DNA of 14,998 nucleotides from NCBI GenBank assembly GCA_012517755.1, contig JAAYUH010000152.1, positions 1 through 14,998 of the forward strand, in the 5' to 3' direction. The notes beneath the pieces were generated by a model that worked only from the letters and a program-made list of their open reading frames with translations, ran no database searches and was not told the origin of the DNA. The stretch is from a bacterium (GTDB lineage: Bacteria; Caldisericota; Caldisericia; B22-G15). This document shows, in pieces, positions 7,260-14,879 of the stretch. The stretch's first letter is position 1, and every line of letters begins with the position of its first letter. The translations under genes were made by a program, and so were the position numbers.

Positions 7260-8657
7260 ATGGATTTAATTAAAAAAATCAAAAAAAATATTTCAGCAAA
7301 CTCTTTAATTAACGAAAAGGATAGAATTCTCGTTGGATTATCAGGAGGACCAGATTCTATCTTTTTATTATATATTCTTCATAATTATTTTAATAATCAA
7401 CTTATAATTGCACATATCAATCATAAATTAAGGGGTGTTGATTCAGATTTAGATGAAAAATTTGTAAGAACTATCTCTCAAAAACTAAAAATACCTTTAT
7501 ATGTAATTAGAGAAGACATTAGAAAATTAAGTAATGAAAATAAAAAATCCATCGAAGAGGTTGGGAGGGAAGTAAGATTTTCTTTTTTTGATAAAACTCT
7601 AAAGGTTGAAAATTTTAATAAAATTGCTCTTGGACATAACCTTGATGATAATGTTGAAACTATTCTAATTAACTTCATTAAAGGAAGCGGAACAAAAGGT
7701 TTGATAGGAATTCCTGAAAAAAGAGACAATATTATTCATCCAATAATAAATATAAAAAAAGAGGAGATTTTAAAATTTTTAGAAGAAAATAAAATTGAAT
7801 ATAGAGTTGATAAAACTAATTTTGAAATTGATTTTTTAAGAAATAAGGTAAGAAATTATCTTTTACCCATCATTGAAAAGGAATTTAATAAAAATTTCAA
7901 AGAAAAAATTTTATCTCTTTCAAATATATTAAAAGTTGAGGATAGATTTCTTGATAATTTAGTTGAAAATATAAAAAATGATTTAATGGAATTTGAAAAT
8001 GATTTTATAAAGATAGATCTTAAAAAATTCCAAAAATTAGATTTATCATTAAAAAGAAGGTTGATTAGGAAAGCAATTGATTATTTTAATAGAGATTTAA
8101 GAGAGTATCCTCTTGAACACATTGATAAAGTAATATCACTTGAAAATAAAAAAACTGGAAAAGAGATAGAACTTCCTTTTGATTTAATTGCAGTAAAAGA
8201 TAAGAATAAGATTATTATTGAAAAAAAAAGAGTTGAAATACCTAATTTTTACATTGAAATTCCAGATATTGGTTTGTATGAATTAGCAGGAATGAAAATA
8301 GAACTTACTTTAGTTGAAAAAATTTCAAAGGTTAAAGATCCATTTACTTCTTTTTTTGATTATGATAAAATTGAATTCCCAATTAAATTTAGAAAACCAA
8401 AGTTTGGAGAAAAATTTAAACCTTTAGGGTTAAAAAAGAAGAAAAAGATACAGGATTTTTTTGTTGATAATGGAATACCAAAAAGTGTAAGATGGAATTT
8501 ACCAATTTTATTAGATAAAAAAGATGATATATTATGGATTGTTGGAGTTAGAATATCTGATGATTATAAAGTGACAAATTTAACAAAAAGAGTTATTTGT
8601 ATTAAAATAACATTGGAGGATTTTAGATGGATAAAGATATTCAAAAGATTCTTATAA
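7260..8657 (+). CDS. tilS: tRNA(Ile)-lysidine synthetase
   Basis: TilS uses ATP and lysine to convert C34 of tRNA-Ile(CAU) to lysidine, so that the tRNA reads AUA; it is essential in most bacteria. From the ATG at 7260 the product is 465 residues. It shows the PP-loop LSGGPDS (27-33), INHKLRG (54-59), the conserved ALGHNLDDNVET (123-133), FIKGSGTKGLIGI (139-151), and DFLRNKVRNYLLPII (191-205). A C-terminal TilS domain contains RKPKFGEKFKPLG and RWNLPILLD. An in-frame ATG at 7206 lies inside the tRNA and would add 18 residues encoded by tRNA sequence, so it is rejected. The chosen start is 5 nt after the tRNA CCA end and has no Shine-Dalgarno. It overlaps hpt by 31 bp. Confidence 0.93.
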   Translation: MDLIKKIKKNISANSLINEKDRILVGLSGGPDSIFLLYILHNYFNNQLIIAHINHKLRGVDSDLDEKFVRTISQKLKIPLYVIREDIRKLSNENKKSIEEVGREVRFSFFDKTLKVENFNKIALGHNLDDNVETILINFIKGSGTKGLIGIPEKRDNIIHPIINIKKEEILKFLEENKIEYRVDKTNFEIDFLRNKVRNYLLPIIEKEFNKNFKEKILSLSNILKVEDRFLDNLVENIKNDLMEFENDFIKIDLKKFQKLDLSLKRRLIRKAIDYFNRDLREYPLEHIDKVISLENKKTGKEIELPFDLIAVKDKNKIIIEKKRVEIPNFYIEIPDIGLYELAGMKIELTLVEKISKVKDPFTSFFDYDKIEFPIKFRKPKFGEKFKPLGLKKKKKIQDFFVDNGIPKSVRWNLPILLDKKDDILWIVGVRISDDYKVTNLTKRVICIKITLEDFRWIKIFKRFL

Positions 8658-9190
8658 CAGAAGAAGAGATAAAAAAAAGAGTTAGAGAACTTGCAGAAGA
8701 TATCTCAAAAGAGTACAAAGAGATGTTTCCTCATCTTGTTTGCATCTTAAAAGGTGCTACTGTTTTTTTAACTGACTTAATCAGAGAAATGAATATATAT
8801 TTATCTTTAGATTATCTTGGTATTTCATCTTATGGTGCATCTACCAAATCTTCTGGTATAATTAAAATAACTAAAGATCTTGACCATTCAATAGAAGATA
8901 GAAATGTTCTGATTGTTGAAGATATAGTTGATACAGGACTCACTTTAACATATTTGAGAGAGATTTTATCTGCAAGAAAACCTTTAAGTTTAAAAGCTTG
9001 TGCTCTTTTGAATAAAAAGATAAGAAGGAAGATAGAGGTTCCTGTTGAATACTATGGTTTTGAAATACCAGATGAATTTGTGGTCGGTTATGGTTTAGAT
9101 TTCAATGAGAAGTATAGAAATTTACCATATATTTCTGTTTTAAAGCCAGAAATATATATGTATGAGGTGATGAAATATGAAAAAAAGTGA
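8627..9190 (+). CDS. hpt: Hypoxanthine (guanine) phosphoribosyltransferase
   Basis: This purine salvage enzyme joins hypoxanthine or guanine to PRPP, giving IMP or GMP. The 187-residue protein (family about 180) has the type I PRTase core: the pyrophosphate-loop motif ILKGA (40-44), the flexible-loop SSYGASTKSSG (68-77), the PRPP-binding motif VLIVEDIVDTGLTL (94-107), and the base-binding end FVVGYGLDFNEKYRNLPY. The ATG has a GGAGG 7 nt upstream. The gene lies 31 bp inside the tilS 3' end and overlaps ftsH by 14 bp. The tilS-hpt-ftsH order is well known from Bacillus and relatives, which supports the call. Confidence 0.95.
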   Translation: MDKDIQKILITEEEIKKRVRELAEDISKEYKEMFPHLVCILKGATVFLTDLIREMNIYLSLDYLGISSYGASTKSSGIIKITKDLDHSIEDRNVLIVEDIVDTGLTLTYLREILSARKPLSLKACALLNKKIRRKIEVPVEYYGFEIPDEFVVGYGLDFNEKYRNLPYISVLKPEIYMYEVMKYEKK

Positions 9191-11015
9191 AAACAATTTT
9201 TTTAATATAATTAGAAGTCTAATACCACTAATTTTAATGATTGTTTTTATATACTTTATGTATAGTTTTTATACTAATGCAAATACACAAAATATCGACA
9301 AAATATCTTATTCACAATTCATTTCTAAAATAAAAGATGGAGATGTAAAGGAAATAACTATAGATGGACAAAATGTTAGTGGTACATATATGAATGGAAA
9401 CAAATTTTCAACTACCCTTCCTCTTTTCGATGATCCAAATTTACCAAATTTACTTATTGAAAAAAATGTTAACACAACTATAAAACCAACATCAAGCAGT
9501 GGAACATGGTGGTATATTCTAATAAATATTGGTTCACTTGTTCTAATAATAGTTTTCTGGATGATAATGATGAGATCTATTTCCGGAGGCGCAAATTCAC
9601 AAGTTTTTAATTTTGGAAAAAGTAAAGCAAGGCTATTTATAGAAAATAAGCCAAAGATAACATTCAATGAAGTTGCTGGCCTTGAAGAGGTAAAGGAAGA
9701 CCTTCAAGAAGAAATTGAATTTTTAAGAAACCCGAGAAAATTTTCATCTATTGGAGCAAAAATACCCAAAGGAGTACTACTTGTTGGACCTCCTGGTTGT
9801 GGTAAAACACTTCTTGCAAGAGCAGTTGCTGGTGAAGCAGGAGTACCATTTTTCAGTGTCTCTGGTTCAGAGTTTGTTGAGATGTTTGTTGGAGTTGGTG
9901 CTGCAAGAGTAAGAGATCTATTCGCTGAAGCAAAAAAATATTCGCCTTGTATAATTTTTATTGATGAAATTGATGCTGTTGGAAGACAACGTGGGGCTGG
10001 ACTTGGCGGTGGGCATGACGAAAGAGAGCAAACTTTAAATCAACTTCTTGTTGAAATGGATGGATTTGATCCAAACATCGGAATCATCGTTATTGCCGCT
10101 ACAAATAGACCAGATATTCTTGATCAAGCGCTCCTTAGACCTGGAAGATTTGATAGAAGAATTGTTGTTAACTTCCCTGATGTAAAGGAAAGAGAGGCAA
10201 TTTTAAAAATCCACACAAGAAACAAACCTTTAGGAAGTGATATTAATTTATCAACTCTTGCAAAAAGAACTGCAGGTTTTACAGGTGCTGATCTTGAAAA
10301 TCTTGTTAATGAAGCAGCGCTTCTCGCTGCAAGAAGAAATAAAAATAAAATAACTATGGATGAACTTGAAGAGGCGATTGATAGAGTAATTGCTGGTCCT
10401 CAGAAAAAAACAAGAGTGGTTTCAGATGAAGAGAAAAGAGTTATCGCATTTCATGAAACCGGGCATGCTGTTGTTGCAGATTTGCTTCCACATTCAGATC
10501 CTGTTCATAGAATATCAATAATATCAAGAGGTATGGCTTTAGGTTATACACTCCAACTTCCTCAGGAAGAAAAATTTATAAGAACAAGGGAACAACTTTT
10601 GTCAGAGGTAACAACATTACTTGGAGGAAGAGCTGCAGAAGAGTTATTCACTTTCGATAAAACAACAGGGGCAGAAAATGATTTAAGAAGGGCAACTGAG
10701 ATAGTAAGAAAAATGGTAACTGAATTTGGAATGAGCGATAAACTTGGACCTTTAACTTTTGGAAGAAAAACCGAATTTGTGTTTTTAGGAAGAGATATAG
10801 CTTCAGAGAGAGATTATTCTGAACAGGTTGCTTATGAAATAGATAAAGAAGTTAGAAAAACAATTGAAGATTGCTTTGAAAGGGCAAAAAATATCCTAAA
10901 AGAAAATAGTGAAGGTGTAAAAAAGGTTGTAGAAATTTTAATAGAAAAAGAGACAATTGAGGGTGATGAACTCAAAAAAATTCTTGAGGATGTAAAAAGA
11001 GAAAAAGTTGCTTAA
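9177..11015 (+). CDS. ftsH: ATP-dependent membrane zinc protease FtsH
   Basis: FtsH is a hexameric AAA+ protease that removes misassembled membrane proteins and short-lived regulators. The 612-residue product has two transmembrane segments (about 12-32 and 112-132) around an extracytoplasmic domain. The AAA module has Walker A GPPGCGKT (204-211), Walker B IIFIDEID (259-266) and the second region of homology around ATNRPDILDQALL...RPGRFDR (308-327). The peptidase part has the zinc motif HETGH (426-430) and a likely third ligand, Asp502 in GAENDL. All catalytic residues are present. The ATG at 9177 lies within the hpt 3' end and is preceded by GAGGTGAT, a long match to the 16S anti-Shine-Dalgarno. 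Its stop overlaps the TTG start of the HAD gene by 8 bp. Confidence 0.98.
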   Translation: MKKSENNFFNIIRSLIPLILMIVFIYFMYSFYTNANTQNIDKISYSQFISKIKDGDVKEITIDGQNVSGTYMNGNKFSTTLPLFDDPNLPNLLIEKNVNTTIKPTSSSGTWWYILINIGSLVLIIVFWMIMMRSISGGANSQVFNFGKSKARLFIENKPKITFNEVAGLEEVKEDLQEEIEFLRNPRKFSSIGAKIPKGVLLVGPPGCGKTLLARAVAGEAGVPFFSVSGSEFVEMFVGVGAARVRDLFAEAKKYSPCIIFIDEIDAVGRQRGAGLGGGHDEREQTLNQLLVEMDGFDPNIGIIVIAATNRPDILDQALLRPGRFDRRIVVNFPDVKEREAILKIHTRNKPLGSDINLSTLAKRTAGFTGADLENLVNEAALLAARRNKNKITMDELEEAIDRVIAGPQKKTRVVSDEEKRVIAFHETGHAVVADLLPHSDPVHRISIISRGMALGYTLQLPQEEKFIRTREQLLSEVTTLLGGRAAEELFTFDKTTGAENDLRRATEIVRKMVTEFGMSDKLGPLTFGRKTEFVFLGRDIASERDYSEQVAYEIDKEVRKTIEDCFERAKNILKENSEGVKKVVEILIEKETIEGDELKKILEDVKREKVA

Positions 11016-11739
11016 AGTAGTAAGTTTAGATCTATGGGACACAATAATTGAAGATGATTCAAATTTAGAAGAAAAAAGGGGTGAGATAAGAATAAATAAA
11101 TTGTATGAATATCTTGCCCCTTTAAATATATCTAAAGATAAAATCAAAGAAGCATATGAGAAAATGAGTGAATGGCTTTTTTCAACTCAAAAAAAGAGTG
11201 AAAAAAGTATAAACATTTCAAAACAGATTTATTATATTTTTAAACTATTTCAAATGGTACCAAATGGGCCTATTTTAGAAGATATTAAAATGAGTTATGA
11301 AACTGCTATTTTTGATGTACCTCCAAAACTCATAGACAATGTTGAACCCTTTCTGGAAAAATTAAAAAAATTGAACTTAAAGTTGTGTATTTTATCTGAT
11401 GCAGGTAGAACTCCTGGCTGGGCTTTAAAAGAGATATTGAATAGATACAAAATATTAGATTATTTTGATAAAGTTTTTTTTTCAGATGAAATTGGATTTG
11501 TGAAACCAAATAAAAACAGTTTTAATAGAATAATAAAAGAATTTAATGTTGAAAAAGAAGAAGTTGTTCATATTGGAGATAGTTTAGAAAAAGATGTGTT
11601 AGGAGCAAAAAATTTTGGAATAAATTATATTTACTTTTCAAAAGATAAAATAAATAAAATAGAACCTTCTGGCAAAAATTTTGATGAGATTTATAAGGTT
11701 TTAATCAAAAATTTTGTTGTTGAAACCTCTCTTTTTTAG
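11008..11739 (+). CDS. HAD-superfamily hydrolase of unknown substrate
   Basis: This 243-residue protein has the four HAD motifs: I, SLDLWDT (nucleophile Asp8); II, CILSDAG (Ser130); III, Lys166 in GFVKPNK; and IV, HIGDSLEKDVLGAKN (Asp191, Asp196). A helical cap lies between motifs I and II (about 20-105). The position two residues after the nucleophile, which carries the general-acid Asp in most HAD phosphatases, is Trp10 here, as in the DLWDT subgroup. A classical phosphatase reaction is therefore uncertain. The start is a TTG at 11008 overlapping the ftsH stop by 8 bp with only a weak purine stretch before it, so translation is probably coupled to ftsH. The stop overlaps the convergent permease gene by 4 bp. 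Confidence 0.83.
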   Translation: MLKVVSLDLWDTIIEDDSNLEEKRGEIRINKLYEYLAPLNISKDKIKEAYEKMSEWLFSTQKKSEKSINISKQIYYIFKLFQMVPNGPILEDIKMSYETAIFDVPPKLIDNVEPFLEKLKKLNLKLCILSDAGRTPGWALKEILNRYKILDYFDKVFFSDEIGFVKPNKNSFNRIIKEFNVEKEEVVHIGDSLEKDVLGAKNFGINYIYFSKDKINKIEPSGKNFDEIYKVLIKNFVVETSLF

Positions 11740-12584
11740 CCCATAGTTCTTTGATCAATTAATCCTCTTTGTCTTGCGATTTTCAAGGAAAAATTAAAAA
11801 ACAGAAAAATTATAACAAAATAGATAATATTCTCAATAATAAGCATTGATAGCATTCTATTAATACTTATATTTATAAAGAAACTGTTCCACCCTTCACC
11901 AAGAAGTATTTTTCTCATCCCATCAATCCAAATTGTTTGAGGAATATATATTCCAACTTTTCCTAAAAATCCTGGGAATGTATCTATTGGAAATATAGCT
12001 CCGGTTAAAAGGAGAAAAACACCAGAAGCACTTTGAGTTAAAAAACTACCTTGTCTACTGATTAAAAAATTAATTCCAGCAAAAAAATAACCTATTATAA
12101 ATAATGATATTGAGCCAACAAAAAGAAAAATTGGAAAATAGATATACCAGGATGCTATTGGAGTAAATCTAACATTTAAGAAAATAAATCCAAAAATTAT
12201 TATAATAAAAGATGAAATTGTTGTTATTAAGTATTTTGCAAACCCTCTTCCAGCAAGAAACTGAAACATACTTACTGGAGAGATATATACATATTTTAAA
12301 GTCTCATAAAATTCTCTATCATCAATAACAGTCCATGCCATTCCAAACAATACATTTGCTGTGTATAAATGAAGAGCATTCCCAATAATTAAGTGAGGTA
12401 ACATCTCATTCATTTGACCTTGAGATATTATTATATACATAAATATTAAGATAAAGGCACTTGATAGAGGTTTTGCGAGTGAGTATATCAAAAATAAAAG
12501 TGGGTCTGTCCAGTTACTTTCAATTTTCCACCCAAGATAAAAAGATGATTTAAAATCATTTAAAAATTTCTTAATTATTCCCAT
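11736..12584 (-). CDS. ABC-2 type transporter permease (second permease)
   Basis: This 282-residue integral membrane protein has about six hydrophobic segments, including LLFLIYSLAKPLSSAFILIF near residue 30, LITTISSFIIIIFGFIFL, FLFVGSISLFIIGYFFAGI, and a last segment near the C-terminus (IIENIIYFVIIFLFF). The segment DDREFYETLKYVYISPVSMFQFLAGR matches the cytoplasmic coupling region of ABC-2 permeases. It would pair with the preceding permease as a heterodimeric channel driven by the ATPase encoded upstream. The ATG at 12584 overlaps the previous gene by 10 bp. The substrate cannot be read from the sequence; drugs, lipids or polysaccharides are all possible for this family. Confidence 0.85.
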   Translation of the reverse strand: MGIIKKFLNDFKSSFYLGWKIESNWTDPLLFLIYSLAKPLSSAFILIFMYIIISQGQMNEMLPHLIIGNALHLYTANVLFGMAWTVIDDREFYETLKYVYISPVSMFQFLAGRGFAKYLITTISSFIIIIFGFIFLNVRFTPIASWYIYFPIFLFVGSISLFIIGYFFAGINFLISRQGSFLTQSASGVFLLLTGAIFPIDTFPGFLGKVGIYIPQTIWIDGMRKILLGEGWNSFFINISINRMLSMLIIENIIYFVIIFLFFNFSLKIARQRGLIDQRTMG

Positions 12585-13393
12585 CTAATTGTTAGCTTCC
12601 CTTCCTTTCTTGCAAGATATTCCATTTTCTTAAGATAATAAATAGCAAGTATAGCATAGAAAACTGTTAAAATTATAAGAATTAAAATCTCAATATTTAC
12701 AGATAAAAAACCAAAAGTTGCTCCTTCTTTAAACAGTAACTGTCTTAATCCATCGAGTCCTATTGTTAAAGGAATCAAAGACGAAAAGAATCCTACTTTT
12801 CCTAAAAATTTAACAGGGAAATACATACCACTTACAAGATAAACTGGCTCTTGGAAAAATTCTGAAAGATGCCACGCTTCTCTTCCCCAGATGAGATATA
12901 AAGACGCAAGCATCATTCCAAGTCCATAAAGAGCAGCTAAAGTTAAAAAGAAAACAAGTAGAAGTTGAGTAATATTAATTAAACTAAAATCAAGTTTAAA
13001 AATAAGAGTTCCTACTATTAGAGTTGCAGCAGCTCTTAATGAAGTTGCAAACATTCCCCCTATACTCATTCCTAAAAGAATAGAAACCAAGGATATTGGA
13101 CTTAGAATATAGAGTTGAAGATTGCCACTCATTTTCTCCCAGTAAAGTTGAGATGCCATATCCCATAAAACATTTAGCCAGAAAGCACTCATTGCGCCAC
13201 CGAGAACTGCAAAACCTAAAAAATCTTTTGATGCACCAAGAAATTTGTATAATGTGCCATATGCAATAACAGATAAAAGAGGAAGTATTATATCAGCAAT
13301 AATCCATGAATATTCTCTATTTGCTGCAATTATCCTTGGATATGCCCTTCCTAAAATCGCTTTTAAATTCCTAATAATATATTCTTTATTCAT
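12575..13393 (-). CDS. ABC-2 type transporter permease (first permease)
   Basis: This is a membrane protein of 272 residues from the ATG at 13393, with about six transmembrane segments. It has the ABC-2 signature layout: WIIADIILPLLSVIAYGTLY first, then a helix-turn segment QLYWEKMSGNLQLYILSPIS, a central LAALYGLGMMLASLYLIWG, and a late motif PVYLVSGMYFPV (compare the LSG..FP loop of the family). A TTG at 13414 would add seven residues (MGKSLKK) but lacks a Shine-Dalgarno. The ATG, placed after GAGTTTAAAGAAG and overlapping the ATPase stop by 8 bp, is preferred. It resembles its neighbour in plan but little in sequence, which suggests a heterodimer. Confidence 0.83.
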   Translation of the reverse strand: MNKEYIIRNLKAILGRAYPRIIAANREYSWIIADIILPLLSVIAYGTLYKFLGASKDFLGFAVLGGAMSAFWLNVLWDMASQLYWEKMSGNLQLYILSPISLVSILLGMSIGGMFATSLRAAATLIVGTLIFKLDFSLINITQLLLVFFLTLAALYGLGMMLASLYLIWGREAWHLSEFFQEPVYLVSGMYFPVKFLGKVGFFSSLIPLTIGLDGLRQLLFKEGATFGFLSVNIEILILIILTVFYAILAIYYLKKMEYLARKEGKLTIRWE

Positions 13394-14360
13394 CTTCTTT
13401 AAACTCTTTCCCAACTATTTCAATAAAAACATCTTCAAGAGTTGGTTCCCTTTTTCTGAATGAAACAAGATTAAAACCATTGCTCTTTAGATAGTTAAAT
13501 ATATCAACAATTTTACTCTCATCTTGAATCTGAAATTTTACTTCAAGTTTTCCATCTTTTAATGGATTAACTGTAAATTTTGTTGTGTATGGTAATTCTT
13601 TTAAATTTAAATAAGATTCTCTTTCAAGTTCAACTGAATACATTATTTTATTTTTTAGTATCTTTTTTAAACCTTGTGGTGTATCAAGAGCATGAATTTC
13701 GCCATTATCTATAATAGCTATCCTATTGCATAATTCATCTGCTTCATTTAAGTAATGAGTTGTTAAAAGTATCGCTCTTTCCTCTTTTTCTTTCATCCAA
13801 ACCTTAATAAAACTTCTTACAGTTCTTGCTATCTGAACATCGAGTCCAAGCGTAGGTTCATCAAGAAACAAAACCTCAGGATCAGACAAAATACCTCTTA
13901 TTATATTCATCTTCTGTCTCATACCTGTTGAAAGCTTGCTTATCTTTGTATTTGCATCTTCCTCAAGACCAAATATCTCGAGATATTTATCTATCTCTCT
14001 TTTTGCCTTCTTTGTTGGAATTCCATAAAATTGAGAGAACATCCACAAATTTTCTCTAACAGTTAAAATCCCATACCCTGCCCATTCTCCACCGCTTACC
14101 ATATTTATTTTTTCTCTTATTTTTAAAGTTTCAGTTTCAACATCGCATCCTAAAACATATGCCTTTCCAGAAGATGGAAGAAGAAGTGTTGTTAATATTT
14201 TAATGAGTGTAGTTTTACCAGCACCATTTGGACCAAGAAGACCAAAAATTTCCCCTTTATTTACTTCAATATTAATATTTTTTAGAGCCTCAAGAACTTC
14301 TCTCTCTTTTTTATAACTTCTTCCTAAATTTTCTGTCTTAATGGCTATTAAATCATTCAT
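13386..14360 (-). CDS. ABC-2 type transporter ATP-binding protein
   Basis: This 324-residue ATPase has an N-terminal nucleotide-binding domain with Walker A GPNGAGKT (43-50), the signature LSTGMRQK (143-150), Walker B VLFLDEP (163-169), D-loop LGLD (171-174), and the H-loop His202 in LLTTHY. Where most ABC ATPases have the Q-loop Gln, this protein reads MVSGGEWAGYGILT (87-100), as in some DrrA-like relatives. The C-terminal 85 residues (about 235-320) form the small regulatory domain common in this group, ending REPTLEDVFIEIVGKE. It would power export through the two permeases that follow. The ATG at 14360 has AAGGAG 8 nt before it, and an extended -10 lies upstream. Confidence 0.93.
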   Translation of the reverse strand: MNDLIAIKTENLGRSYKKEREVLEALKNINIEVNKGEIFGLLGPNGAGKTTLIKILTTLLLPSSGKAYVLGCDVETETLKIREKINMVSGGEWAGYGILTVRENLWMFSQFYGIPTKKAKREIDKYLEIFGLEEDANTKISKLSTGMRQKMNIIRGILSDPEVLFLDEPTLGLDVQIARTVRSFIKVWMKEKEERAILLTTHYLNEADELCNRIAIIDNGEIHALDTPQGLKKILKNKIMYSVELERESYLNLKELPYTTKFTVNPLKDGKLEVKFQIQDESKIVDIFNYLKSNGFNLVSFRKREPTLEDVFIEIVGKEFKEDE

Positions 14361-14388
14361 CAGAATACTCCTTAAAATAAACCATATT

Positions 14389-14397
14389 ATTATATCA
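14389..14397 (-). promoter_or_regulatory. Extended -10 promoter of the ABC transporter operon
   Basis: On the minus strand the sequence TGATATAAT gives a perfect -10 hexamer (14389-14394) with a TG extension. No good -35 is found at the usual distance, which is normal for extended -10 promoters. The leader to the ATG at 14360 would be about 22 nt and include the AAGGAG site. Confidence 0.5.
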
Positions 14398-14407
14398 CTA
14401 AAAAAAC

Positions 14408-14436
14408 TTGATTTTATATTTTTAGAGTATTAAAAT
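14408..14436 (+). promoter_or_regulatory. Promoter of the small membrane protein gene
   Basis: TTGATT (14408-14413) and TAAAAT (14431-14436) are separated by 17 nt, with a predicted start near 14443 just before the AGGAGG ribosome binding site (14445-14450). It is divergent from the ABC operon promoter in the same 97-nt gap. Confidence 0.55.
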
Positions 14437-14457
14437 TAAAAAATAGGAGGTGGGATT

Positions 14458-14781
14458 ATGAGTGGCATGATGTTGAGTTTCTTCTTAAGTGTAATATTGT
14501 TGATAAGGCTTCTTCCTCTCTCATCATTATCAAATATAATCATAAGTGTTATTGCTGGTATATTGTTTATCTTGTTAGGATTATCTGAGGCAAGTGAAAA
14601 AGGCTGGAGAGCTTATTTAATCTCCCTTATAGGAATTTTATTTATAATATTTTCCTTTTTCCCAAGTCTGAGAACAGGAACAAATTATATAACTATTACA
14701 ATTATTCTTTGTGTAGTGGCATTGATTATTTCATTATCTTCAGAAACAGAATTGTTTAAATTTAAGAAGAAACAAAGTTAA
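14458..14781 (+). CDS. Small four-helix membrane protein of unknown function
   Basis: The 107-residue product is almost entirely hydrophobic. Likely membrane segments are at about 4-20, 25-43, 50-67 and 75-93, with a short charged loop (EASEKGWR, 44-51) and a basic tail (FKFKKKQS). The AGGAGG before the ATG at 14458 is strong and a matching promoter lies upstream, so this is a real, separately transcribed gene. I do not recognise the family. It is divergent from the ABC exporter and is followed by about 100 nt of AT-rich sequence without a clear terminator. Confidence 0.7.
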   Translation: MSGMMLSFFLSVILLIRLLPLSSLSNIIISVIAGILFILLGLSEASEKGWRAYLISLIGILFIIFSFFPSLRTGTNYITITIILCVVALIISLSSETELFKFKKKQS

Positions 14782-14879
14782 GTTTTATTAAGAATTTTCA
14801 ATAAAATTAAAAAAATTAAATATTATTTAAAGATTTCTTACTTTAAAGAAGTATTATTTAGCACTATACAGAAATAATA
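14782..14879. other. Convergent intergenic spacer, no clear element
   Basis: This AT-rich spacer lies between two convergent genes. Short AT inverted repeats occur (for example around 14835-14850 and the AATAATATTATT palindrome at 14873-14884), but none has a GC-containing stem followed by a T-run. I cannot call a terminator. Confidence 0.4.

Noticed and set aside
9308..9667. Minus-strand frame inside ftsH
   Set aside because: It is opposite the FtsH N-terminal and linker region and shows no features of its own.
13394..13414. TTG start for the first permease, seven residues upstream of the ATG
   Set aside because: No Shine-Dalgarno stands before it, and the ATG at 13393 gives a compact 8-bp overlap with the ATPase stop.
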